NCBI RefSeq assembly: GCF_045920555.1
Contig: NZ_CP174509.1
Location: 1,240,001-1,304,000 of the forward strand
Reading direction: 5' to 3'
DNA from: Pseudalkalibacillus sp045920555
GTDB taxonomy: Bacteria; Bacillota; Bacilli; Bacillales; Fictibacillaceae
DNA: 64,000 nt
Positions 15,694 through 23,239 of this stretch are shown one piece after another. The first letter of the stretch is position 1, and the number at the start of each line of letters is the position of its first letter. The translations under genes and the position numbers were made by a program. Below the pieces are notes generated by a model. That model worked only from the letters and a program-made list of their open reading frames with translations. It was not told where the DNA came from and did no database searches.

Positions 15694-16140
15694 TTATTGC
15701 TTAGCAAACTTCAACAGCAGAAATTGGATAAGGAATCCAGAGAGCAATCCAGGAATGACAAACAGCATAGGCAGCCAAACCGGTCCCAATACCACGCCAA
15801 ACAATGAGACCTTCGAGGAAAACATCAACCCGACGGTCACCCAATAGGCCATAAAGACAAAAGGTAGAAATGAATAGGGTTTTCTGCCATCTCCAGCATT
15901 TTTATAAGCATCCCACATCGCAAAGAAATAGAGACAAGGGTAAAACATCAGCCAGCCAAAATTGGTTTGTTGAATCGCTGTTTCGATTTCACCATTGAAG
16001 CTTAATAAGATGACTTCATTAAAATTCGATTGTACATTAATGATGAATTCTAGAATGATGAACACGATCCCTTTTAGATATTGGCCATTCAATAACTGGC
16101 CAAAGCCAGGAAGGGCAATGCTCCAAAGGAGTTTTTCCAT
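15694..16140 (-). CDS. Small integral membrane protein
   Basis: A 148-residue hydrophobic protein with about four membrane segments (residues about 5-35, 58-75, 88-108 and 118-143). The N-terminus LPGFGQLLNGQYLKGI resembles the G-x-G-Q-x-x-x-G-x-x-x-K-G motif of TM2-like and related small membrane proteins. It starts 1 bp after the DUF3231 gene stop and is thus co-transcribed with the DUF3231 pair. No function can be assigned. Confidence 0.7.
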   Translation of the reverse strand: MEKLLWSIALPGFGQLLNGQYLKGIVFIILEFIINVQSNFNEVILLSFNGEIETAIQQTNFGWLMFYPCLYFFAMWDAYKNAGDGRKPYSFLPFVFMAYWVTVGLMFSSKVSLFGVVLGPVWLPMLFVIPGLLSGFLIQFLLLKFAKQ

Positions 16141-16141
16141 A

Positions 16142-17164
16142 TCAATTCCCTTTTCTCTTCGTCAATTGATCACGGTCGGCCGCTTTAGGTGGTTCCTCCA
16201 TCCAGCCGTTCTCAATCATGATATTCGCCCCGTCTTCTGCATACTTTGCAAGTTCCCCTGAGAGCCGTGCATAATGCACACCTAGATCACGTCTAGGACT
16301 TACAGAAACACTGACCCCATATTGACCTATCCCTGAGGCAATCAACCCTGCAATATGGAACATCATCAACTTATCGGAAAAAGGAGCGGTAGTGGAGTCA
16401 CTAACTTCCGAAGTCATCTTTTGGGCGGATGAAAGGTGTTCTTCATTTAAAATAGAACTGAAAACTTCGTAGTGTTTCGATGAAATCTCCCTGCCTCTCG
16501 CCATATATTTCCATACTTCATTAGATTGGGCAACCTGGCCAAATCCTGTAATCAAAGCCTCTCCAAGTGCATTCCTTTCCGCATTGAAAACAAGATTGGA
16601 TATTTCAGTGCCGACAAGGGGGCGGCGATCGCCGAACCAACCGAATAAAAACCGCTGTCTTTTAACGAAATCGACCTTATCAGGTATTGGAAGATATGGC
16701 GTACGAACATAGAGGCCTTTTTGTAGGGCAAGTTTTCTACTCTGGTCTGTGAGTTCTTTTGATTTTGTCAAAGCTTGCGAATAAAATCCAGCCACGTCAT
16801 CCCGTGCGGATAAAGAAAACATCAAGCTTTCTGCAGACATACTGAGTCTACCCATATTCAAAATATATACAAGGACCATGGCATCTGAAAATAACCTGGG
16901 TGCTCCCGGATTCACATCATTTTTCGTAAAACCTACCGGGAGGGGGTAATTTTCTCCATTCAAAATCTCGGAGATCGATTGGATATGGTTGGTAGAAAAA
17001 TCTAAAACATATTGTAAAATATTACGGATTTCTTCATCTTCCACGGTTGTTAAGAAATACTCCAATCCGCAAATGATCATTGTGCTAGATTGGTAAGTCG
17101 TCCAGAGATTGGCTAATTCTGATGAAGTCAATTTCGCTTGATGATTGATCGTCATTTCAGGCAC
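16142..17164 (-). CDS. DUF3231 family protein (intact paralog)
   Basis: A 340-residue protein made of two DUF3231 repeats, each a four-helix, ferritin-like bundle: residues about 10-170 (LTSSELANLWTTYQSSTM ... TTVEDEEIRNIL) and about 190-330 (FGWFGDRRPL ... GLIASGIGQYGVSVSVSPRRDL). DUF3231 proteins are common in Bacillales, similar to spore coat protein F-like bundles, with no proven activity. It is the second of two tandem paralogs; the upstream copy carries a stop codon. The C-terminal SVSVSPRRDLGVHYARL and NGWMEEPP motifs are shared with the sister gene. Confidence 0.85.
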   Translation of the reverse strand: MPEMTINHQAKLTSSELANLWTTYQSSTMIICGLEYFLTTVEDEEIRNILQYVLDFSTNHIQSISEILNGENYPLPVGFTKNDVNPGAPRLFSDAMVLVYILNMGRLSMSAESLMFSLSARDDVAGFYSQALTKSKELTDQSRKLALQKGLYVRTPYLPIPDKVDFVKRQRFLFGWFGDRRPLVGTEISNLVFNAERNALGEALITGFGQVAQSNEVWKYMARGREISSKHYEVFSSILNEEHLSSAQKMTSEVSDSTTAPFSDKLMMFHIAGLIASGIGQYGVSVSVSPRRDLGVHYARLSGELAKYAEDGANIMIENGWMEEPPKAADRDQLTKRKGN

Positions 17165-17197
17165 CTCTATCTAATAAAATTCTTTCAATCATTTAAA

Positions 17198-18205
17198 TCA
17201 AGTATTCGCTAATTCGTCCCGATCAATCGCATGGGGAGGTTCTTCCATCCATCCATTTGAAATCAGGATGTTTGCCCCATCTTCAGAGTACTTCAAGATT
17301 TCTTGCGTCAGCCGATCATAGTGTACAGTCAAGTCGCGTCTAATACTGGTCGAAATACTCGTTCCGTAGAAACCGATACTTAGTGCGATCAATCCTGTAA
17401 CAATAAACATCATGAGTTTATCAGAAAATGGGGAGACCGTTGAGTCCGTTACATATGTGTCTGAATTCATGGGAATCGGAAGATCATCCTCACGTAAAAT
17501 AGCACCGAAGATTTCATTATGTTTTTGGGCGATTTTCTTACCCCGGACAAAGAATTGACCAACCTGTTTCGAACTTGCTACTTGGCTGAAGCCAATAAGA
17601 GTCGCTCCTCCCAACTCATTACGTTGAATGTTGGCAAAAAGATTGGTCATTTCAAGAGAAAGAAGAGGCCTGCGTTCACCGAACCATCCCTAAAGAAAAT
17701 TTTGCTTTTTGACAAAGTCCACTTTATCAGGATAAGCGATATATGGAGATCGTATAAAAAGTCCTTTCGAAAGGAGTACATTTTTGATACGGGTCTCCAG
17801 TTGACTCGTTTCACTGAGACACTTACCATAAAACTCGTCAATCTCAATACGCACGGCAAGTGATTTCGATAGGGCATAAGCATTAAGTGAAATTTGCGTC
17901 ATCTGTTTAAGGAATTGCAGCATATAATTGTCGGAAAATAATCTTGGCGCATTCAAATTCAAGTCTTCATTTTCTACAAACCCTTTTGGTAATGGAAAAT
18001 TTTCTTGGCCGAATATCGTATTCAGTTTCTGGATATGTAGTTGAGCCAACTGTAAAGAATGAGTCAAAAGCGGGCGAATATCTTCATCTTCCACGGTCTC
18101 CAACATATGCTTCAATACACATATGGAACCACTGTCATTCTGATACGAAGCCCAAAGCTGTGAAAGTTCTGCTGATGTCAATCGGATGTTCTGTATGTCA
18201 GGCAT
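17198..18205 (-). pseudogene. DUF3231 family gene interrupted by an in-frame TAG
   Basis: A 335-codon frame homologous along its whole length to the neighbouring DUF3231 gene, but codon 172 is TAG (17692-17690) in FVKKQNFL-stop-GWFGERRPLLSLE, where the paralog reads FL-F-GWFG. There is no frameshift, and both halves keep the conserved motifs (TVEDEDIRPLL, IALSIGFYGTSISTSIRRDL, NGWMEEPP). The stop falls exactly at the junction of the two bundle domains, so the first half could still make one folded domain of 171 residues. It is either a recent nonsense mutation, a sequencing error or a readthrough site. ATG 18205 follows GGGAGG. Confidence 0.85.
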
Positions 18206-18435
18206 GTTTTGATAATCCTCCCATAAACACAGTATGTATGAACGTATTTTTCACCTTAATATGGAAAATATTCACTTCTTGACAAGAATTTATATTCAGG
18301 GTTTTATCATGTCCTAGGTTTGTGGAGGATATTTGAAAAATATAGAGAAAGTAGGATGAATTAATAGAAAAATAATAGAGGCAATTATTCATGGGACTGG
18401 ATTTCAATATTTTCGAATGTATGAATCACCATTAA

Positions 18436-18624
18436 GTAGTAGGGCTGGGCATCACATTGATCAGCAATGGAGAGATCAGCATGAAACGCAGTTTAGGTTT
18501 ACTTGAAAAAGGAACACAACTGAACGTCAAGAGCAGCTCTTTGTTCAACGCCTGTTCGTTCAGCAAATTTGTGACATCAATGCTCGTGATGAGGTTGACG
18601 GATCATATCCGTTTGAATGTGTAA
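18436..18624 (+). pseudogene. Fragment of a serine hydrolase / beta-lactamase-fold gene
   Basis: A 62-codon open stretch reads VVGLGITLISNGEISMKRSL and then SLFNACSFSKFVTSMLVMRL. SFSK is the S-x-x-K nucleophile motif of class C beta-lactamase-like serine hydrolases, in the usual LFNACS-I-SK context. There is no start codon and the frame stops at TAA 18622, so about 300 residues of the catalytic domain are missing. Only a piece around the active serine remains. Confidence 0.75.
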
Positions 18625-18696
18625 CGAACCATCACCTTTAATCCAGTGCTATGAACATGGAAAGATACTGACATTTACAATATAGAGGTGGAGAAA

Positions 18697-19314
18697 ATGA
18701 GTGAAGCTATTATACACGGATTTGTACTAGCAATCGGTCTCATCATCGCTCTTGGGGCACAGAATATATTCGTGTTTAATCAGGGAGCATTGCAGCCTAC
18801 AATCATACGAGCACTTCCAGTCATTTTGACAGCGTCGATCTGTGATACCATCCTGATCACAATGGCTGTTTTGGGAGTATCTCTCATCGTTTTGACCTTC
18901 CAATGGTTACAAATGATCATCTTTGGGATCGGATTTATTTTTCTTTTATACATGGGATGGTCGATATGGAACAGCAAATTATCAAAGGACAATTCAGTAG
19001 ACAAGATGTCTGTAAAAAAACAAATCACTTTCGCGACTTCGGTTTCCCTGTTAAACCCACATGCGATCCTCGATACCGTCGCGGTTATAGGAACCAATGC
19101 GATTCGTTATTCTGGGCATGAGAAAATTGCCTTCGCGGTCACATGTATCATCGTATCCTGGCTGTGGTTTTTCGGTCTGGCGATTGTAGGCAGGATCGTA
19201 GGTCGAGTGGATACGAAAGGTAAATGGATGAACCGTCTCAACAAATTGTCCGCCATCATCATTTGGATCGTCGCGTTATATATTGGGAAGGAACTTATTA
19301 GTATTATCCTTTAA
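18697..19314 (+). CDS. LysE/ArgO family amino acid exporter
   Basis: A 205-residue membrane protein with six hydrophobic segments. The LysE signature is clear: IIALGAQNIFVFNQG at residues 17-31, SICDTILI in helix 2, GWSIW, and SLLNPHAILDTVAVIGT in the second half, with LNPHA the hallmark of the ArgO/LysE branch. It would export basic amino acids such as arginine or lysine. ATG 18697 is chosen over GTG 18688 because AGAGGTGG is correctly spaced. It stands alone between two decayed genes. Arginine catabolic genes elsewhere in the window give it a plausible context. Confidence 0.9.
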   Translation: MSEAIIHGFVLAIGLIIALGAQNIFVFNQGALQPTIIRALPVILTASICDTILITMAVLGVSLIVLTFQWLQMIIFGIGFIFLLYMGWSIWNSKLSKDNSVDKMSVKKQITFATSVSLLNPHAILDTVAVIGTNAIRYSGHEKIAFAVTCIIVSWLWFFGLAIVGRIVGRVDTKGKWMNRLNKLSAIIIWIVALYIGKELISIIL

Positions 19315-19384
19315 CTGGAATTAATGTGATTACCATTGGATACTCTAATGTGGGCATACATATAGGAAAATACCAGGAGGAGCG

Positions 19385-19957
19385 ATTCATTACAGTTCCA
19401 CGGGGACGAATTATCAACTCGCTAAGTGGGCTGAAGAAGGAGGAAAAGCAGCAGGTGCTGAAGTGAAAGTATTGAAAGTACCTGAGCTTGCACCAAAAGA
19501 AGCAGTCGCATCCAATCCGGCGTGGCAAACCCATTTGGATAAAACGAAGGATGTTCCAGAAGTAAGATTGGATGATCTTGAGTAGGCAGATGCATTGATT
19601 TTCAGTATGCCGACACGGTTTGGCAACTTGCCGGCACAATTGAAACAATTTCTTGATACGACAGGTGGACTGTGGTTTAATGGAAAACTTGTAAACAAAG
19701 TGGTCAGCGGGATGTCTTCGGCAAACAATCCACATGGTGGTCAGGAAGCGACCGTCAAAGCCTTATACACGACCATGATACACTGGGACGCCATAATCGC
19801 CGCACCCGCTTATACCGACCCTGTAACGTTTACCTCGGGCTGCAATCTTTATGGAACAAGTGTCACAGTCGATCAAGATGACAATATGCAAGAAGATGTT
19901 TAGGAAGTTGTCAAGCATCACACTATCGCTTCCTGGGTGAAACAAGGGCAACAATGA
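19385..19957 (+). pseudogene. WrbA-like flavodoxin-fold NAD(P)H:quinone oxidoreductase, interrupted
   Basis: A 190-codon reading frame matches WrbA almost end to end: YSSTGTNYQLAKWAEEG, KVLKVPELAPKEAV, DALIFSMPTRFGNLPAQLKQFLD, SSANNPHGGQEATVKALYTTM and a C-terminal KHHTIASWVKQ. Two in-frame TAG codons interrupt it, at 19583-19585 (LDDLE-stop-ADALIF, where tryptophan is usual, so TGG to TAG) and 19901-19903. The first half dozen codons and an ATG are missing although AGGAGG (19375-19380) is kept. FMN-dependent two-electron quinone reduction would be the ancestral role. Confidence 0.88.
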
Positions 19958-19991
19958 ACTGCTTTTTATAAATAGGATAAACAAAAGCGAG

Positions 19992-20028
19992 GAGCTGGTC
20001 CAAAAGATATTTTTCATTTGGCCAGTTC
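19992..20028 (+). terminator. Terminator-like hairpin after the WrbA remnant
   Basis: GAGCTGGTCCAAA pairs with TTTGGCCAGTTC (one mismatch, two G-T pairs), followed by TATTTAT. Confidence 0.55.
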
Positions 20029-20138
20029 TATTTATATCGAAAAGAAGCTATCGTCCTATGATCCTTCTTATGTATTCCATATTTCGATAAGAGTCGAAAC
20101 ATCCATCGATTATAATTACATAAAAGAGGAGGGATCGT

Positions 20139-20981
20139 ATGAATAACTATCGTACAAAATTGGAGGATTTCCGTAAATTGCATCAGCTGTCATCTACATT
20201 CGTATTACCGAATGCCTGGGATGCGATGAGCGCTAAAATGTTTGAGGAAGGCGGGTTCAGAGCGATCGGGACGACAAGCGCAGGGATTGCAGCTTCATTA
20301 GGGTATCAGGATGGGCAACAAATCCCTTTTGATCAGATGCTGACGGTGCTTGATCGAATCGTTCAAGCTGTGAATGTGCCTGTAAGTGCAGATATCGAAG
20401 CTGGTTACGGTAAAACCGTTGAAGAGATCGTAAAAAATGTACAGAGGATAATCGAAACTGGAGTGGTCGGTATTAATATTGAAGACGGGACAGGAGATCC
20501 TGATGCTCCTGTTGAGGAAATTTCATCACAAGTCGAAAAGATTACTGCCATCAAAGAGCTTTCAAGTGCGACTGAGCCAGGATTGTTCATCAATGCAAGG
20601 ACTGATCTTTATTGGTTGGATATTGGAGATCCTTCAAGCCGTTTCCAAAAGACTCTCGATCGTGTAAAAGCCTATGAAGAAGCAGGAGCTGATTGTATTT
20701 TTGTACCTGGCCTAAATGATAAGGAAACAATTCAGTATCTAAGAGCTGAAATTTCTTGTCCGATCAACCTGTTGGTCAGTCCTGATTTGCCGTCGCTAAA
20801 AGAGCTGTCCAAAATAGGAATTGAGAGGGTGAGTACCGGATCCGCTCCCTTCAGAGCAACCGTGACATTATTGAAAAAAGTTAGCGAAGAAATAAACAAC
20901 GAGAAGAATTTTCACCTTTTGACAGAGGATGTTCTTCCTTATAGGAAAATGTTCAGTTCAGAAAATAATCTAGTAAACTAG
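20139..20981 (+). CDS. Isocitrate lyase/PEP mutase superfamily enzyme
   Basis: A 280-residue TIM-barrel of the PEP mutase/isocitrate lyase superfamily: FVLPNAWDAMSAKMFEEGG, TTSAGIAASLGYQDGQ, VPVSADIEAGYG (Mg-binding Asp and Glu), VGINIEDGTGDPDAP, FINARTDLYWL and EEAGADCIFVPGL. The catalytic loop with the KKCGH cysteine motif of isocitrate and methylisocitrate lyases is absent, so it belongs to the PEP mutase-like branch, whose members include phosphonopyruvate hydrolases and oxaloacetate decarboxylases; the substrate is open. It has an AGGAGG start and stands alone. Confidence 0.83.
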   Translation: MNNYRTKLEDFRKLHQLSSTFVLPNAWDAMSAKMFEEGGFRAIGTTSAGIAASLGYQDGQQIPFDQMLTVLDRIVQAVNVPVSADIEAGYGKTVEEIVKNVQRIIETGVVGINIEDGTGDPDAPVEEISSQVEKITAIKELSSATEPGLFINARTDLYWLDIGDPSSRFQKTLDRVKAYEEAGADCIFVPGLNDKETIQYLRAEISCPINLLVSPDLPSLKELSKIGIERVSTGSAPFRATVTLLKKVSEEINNEKNFHLLTEDVLPYRKMFSSENNLVN

Positions 20982-21002
20982 TAGTTCAACCGCACAAACA
21001 TT

Positions 21003-21034
21003 CCTTGCTGGTAGAGCATAATCTATCAGCAAGG
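21003..21034 (+). promoter_or_regulatory. 13-bp hairpin whose 3' arm runs into the next Shine-Dalgarno
   Basis: CCTTGCTGGTAGA pairs with TCTATCAGCAAGG (one G-T) around a 6-nt loop. The 3' arm ends in AAGG of the AAGGGAG Shine-Dalgarno used by the TTG start at 21046. No T-run follows, so a simple terminator is less likely than control of initiation, though an imperfect terminator for the upstream gene cannot be ruled out. Confidence 0.5.
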
Positions 21035-21045
21035 GAGTTGATACT

Positions 21046-21495
21046 TTGAAAAAGAAAAGCATACATGCTAACCGACCAGTAAATTCTCCTTACAATTCAG
21101 TATGTCCGTGCGAAATTCAACTGAAGATCATGAATGCCCCTGTGGAAATTGAAGCATCCGGAAAAAGCCTGGGCTCCGGTTATCTGACCCTTACTGGAAC
21201 GCTGTGTCCGTCATGCAGAAGTACAGGAAGCGCATTCAATGCACGGGTTCACGGAGATTTTGCTTACAATTATGTTGGAGAGCAGCTTAAAGGCATAACG
21301 TGCCAGTCCAATTACGTTGATGTATTTGGACAAGGTCATGTTGCTGGCAGGGCTGCCGACTATAATTTGCTTTTGGTTGAGAATTCAGATGATGAAATCA
21401 TGATTTCGCTTACGATCAGGACAGAGATCATCGATTTCAACTTCAGTGGCGTTACGCGTATGCAAAACGTGATAAAACGAAATTGCACATCATAA
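21046..21495 (+). CDS. Uncharacterised cysteine-containing protein
   Basis: A 149-residue protein of unknown family, starting at TTG behind AAGGGAG. Cysteine pairs are spaced as VCPCEIQ (about residue 20-22) and LCPSCRS (about 53-56), with single ones later, which could bind metal or form disulfides. The chain looks beta-rich with no signal peptide and no membrane helix. It lies between the PEP mutase-family gene and the LexA-type promoter. I do not recognise it and no function is proposed. Confidence 0.6.
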   Translation: MKKKSIHANRPVNSPYNSVCPCEIQLKIMNAPVEIEASGKSLGSGYLTLTGTLCPSCRSTGSAFNARVHGDFAYNYVGEQLKGITCQSNYVDVFGQGHVAGRAADYNLLLVENSDDEIMISLTIRTEIIDFNFSGVTRMQNVIKRNCTS

Positions 21496-21513
21496 AATAT
21501 TTTATAAAAATTG

Positions 21514-21542
21514 TTGACAATAAGAACATTTGTTCGTATACT
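21514..21542 (+). promoter_or_regulatory. Strong promoter with embedded LexA (SOS) box
   Basis: TTGACA (21514-21519) and TATACT (21537-21542) are exactly 17 bp apart. Between them lies GAACATTTGTTC (21524-21535), the GAAC-N4-GTTC core of the Gram-positive LexA/DinR operator. Position between -35 and -10 would give tight repression until DNA damage. Confidence 0.75.
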
Positions 21543-21548
21543 TAAATC

Positions 21549-21653
21549 AGGCGCTTAACCTCCGCCTAAATATCTTGGAACTTTGTTCTATATCTTGGGG
21601 CTACTCGCAGATTGATTGTTGCAGCGATCAAATGCGTGTAGCCATCTTTTTTT
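21549..21653 (+). ncRNA. Candidate short SOS-controlled RNA ending in a terminator
   Basis: From the predicted start (~21549) the transcript would run about 105 nt to a strong rho-independent terminator: GGCTAC-T-CGCA (21599-21609) pairs with TGCG-T-GTAGCC (21633-21643), the stem continuing with GATTG/CGATC, then seven T. A smaller hairpin AGGCG/CGCCT lies near the 5' end. No ORF with a good ribosome-binding site fits inside. It may be an independent small RNA or a leader attenuator of the chitinase gene 84 bp further on. I cannot match it to a known RNA family. Confidence 0.5.
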
Positions 21654-21736
21654 GTTCTAGAATTTACCACTACCTTCACCCTTAACCTCCCATTAGAATG
21701 ATAGACAAGGAGTTTAATAGGGGGAGAAGGACAGTC

Positions 21737-23050
21737 ATGGGGCGCCAAGCAAGGAATTATTTTAATCAAAAACCATTTTTCATTTCGTTGCTTTTTTTAT
21801 TACTTATAGGGACGTTTACATACGTAGGTAATAGTTTGCCAGCATCCAGCGCAGCAGAAGAATCAAGGCCAGTAGAGGGATTGAGTGATAAACAAACAAG
21901 TCTTGCCCCAAAACCTATTCAGTACCAAAAGCGTACAGAAGTCACAGAAAATGAATACAGGCGGATCGGCTATTATGCAGGTTGGTCAGCTTATTCAGGT
22001 TTTGACGTTGCAGACATTGATGCCAGTAAGCTGACACATATCAACTACGCCTTTGCCAACATTTCGAAAGACGGAAAAATAGCAGTAGGAGATCCATGGG
22101 TGGATATTGAGAATCCTTACCCAGGTGATACAGAAAGCCAAGCGATCAAAGGGAACTTCAATCAGTTAAATAAGCTTAAGAAGCAACATCCTCATCTGAA
22201 GACCTTGGTTTCTGTTGGCGGATGGACTTGGTCAGAGAATTTTTCAGACGTTGCGCTTACTGAGCAATCACGTACCATCTTTGCCAAAAGCGTACTTGGA
22301 TTTGTCCAGAAGTACGGTTTTGATGGAGTCGATCTGGATTGGGAATATCCCGTGAACGGGGGACAGCCTGACAACATCAACCGTCCGGAGGATAAACGGC
22401 ATTACACGCTGTTATTGAAAAAGATCAGAGAAACATTCAACGCCCAAAGCAAAAAAGATGGGGAAGAGTATCTTTTGACGATTGCGTCCGGACCGAGTAA
22501 ACATCATGCCGGTAATATGGAATTGGACAAGCTCCATAAGTATGTCGATTATATACAACTGATGACGTATGATATCCATGGCGAGTGGGATGAGCTTACG
22601 GGATTCAATGCCCCTTTGTATCAGGATCCGAAGAGTGGATTTTTTAAAGAATGGAGTGTACATGATTCTGTTCAGACGTTCATTGATCAAGGGGTCCCGG
22701 CAGATAAACTAGTTTTAGGGCTGCCTTTTTATGGAAGGATGTTCAAGCAGGCCAATAATGCAAACGATGGTCTTTACCAACCTTTCGCAGGGGGTGGGAA
22801 ATCGGTAAGTTATGCCGCTCTTGATAAGGAATATATCAATAAAAACGGGTTTACACGATATTGGGATGATGATTCCCACGTGCCGTGGCTTTGGAACGGT
22901 GATACGGTCATCAGCTATGATGACGCTGAATCGATCGGCCATAAAACCGATTATATAAAATCGAAGGGACTTGGCGGTGCAATGATATGGGAGCTAAGCC
23001 AGGATCCTGACGAAGTGTTATTGACAAAAGTGAATGAAGAATTGAAGTAA
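21737..23050 (+). CDS. Secreted GH18 chitinase
   Basis: A 437-residue glycoside hydrolase family 18 protein. A signal peptide covers residues 1 to about 39 (FFISLLFLLLIGTFTYVG, cleavage near ASSA-AEE). The catalytic DxxDxDxE motif is intact in GFDGVDLDWEYP with proton donor Glu203; also present are IGYYAGWSAY, VSVGGWTWSENFS, QLMTYDIHGEWD (the Y/D after strand 6) and GAMIWELSQDPDE at the C-terminus. No chitin-binding module is attached. It would degrade chitin outside the cell. ATG 21737 is chosen for its GGGGAGAAGG; an upstream in-frame ATG (21698) has no such site. Confidence 0.92.
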   Translation: MGRQARNYFNQKPFFISLLFLLLIGTFTYVGNSLPASSAAEESRPVEGLSDKQTSLAPKPIQYQKRTEVTENEYRRIGYYAGWSAYSGFDVADIDASKLTHINYAFANISKDGKIAVGDPWVDIENPYPGDTESQAIKGNFNQLNKLKKQHPHLKTLVSVGGWTWSENFSDVALTEQSRTIFAKSVLGFVQKYGFDGVDLDWEYPVNGGQPDNINRPEDKRHYTLLLKKIRETFNAQSKKDGEEYLLTIASGPSKHHAGNMELDKLHKYVDYIQLMTYDIHGEWDELTGFNAPLYQDPKSGFFKEWSVHDSVQTFIDQGVPADKLVLGLPFYGRMFKQANNANDGLYQPFAGGGKSVSYAALDKEYINKNGFTRYWDDDSHVPWLWNGDTVISYDDAESIGHKTDYIKSKGLGGAMIWELSQDPDEVLLTKVNEELK

Positions 23051-23083
23051 AAAGCATTGAATGTTTGGCTTATCTAACATTAT

Positions 23084-23116
23084 GGACATTTTCTTTTATA
23101 AGAAAGTGTCCTTTTT
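23084..23116 (+). terminator. Terminator of the chitinase gene
   Basis: GGACATTTTCTT pairs with AAGAAAGTGTCC over 12 bp (one G-T), TTAT loop, then five T. Confidence 0.92.
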
Positions 23117-23239
23117 AAATTCCCTGAGCTTTTTTATGAAGGAATGCTAAAGGAATTAGAAGTATTTAACTAGAATTACGGAAGAATGAATACTTTTATG
23201 TATAAGGGATTACTTGTTTAAAAGGAGGTTCGTTAAAGG

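Noticed and set aside
21549..21653. Riboswitch such as c-di-GMP type before the chitinase
   Set aside because: None of the conserved aptamer motifs I know is present; the LexA-box promoter gives a better explanation.
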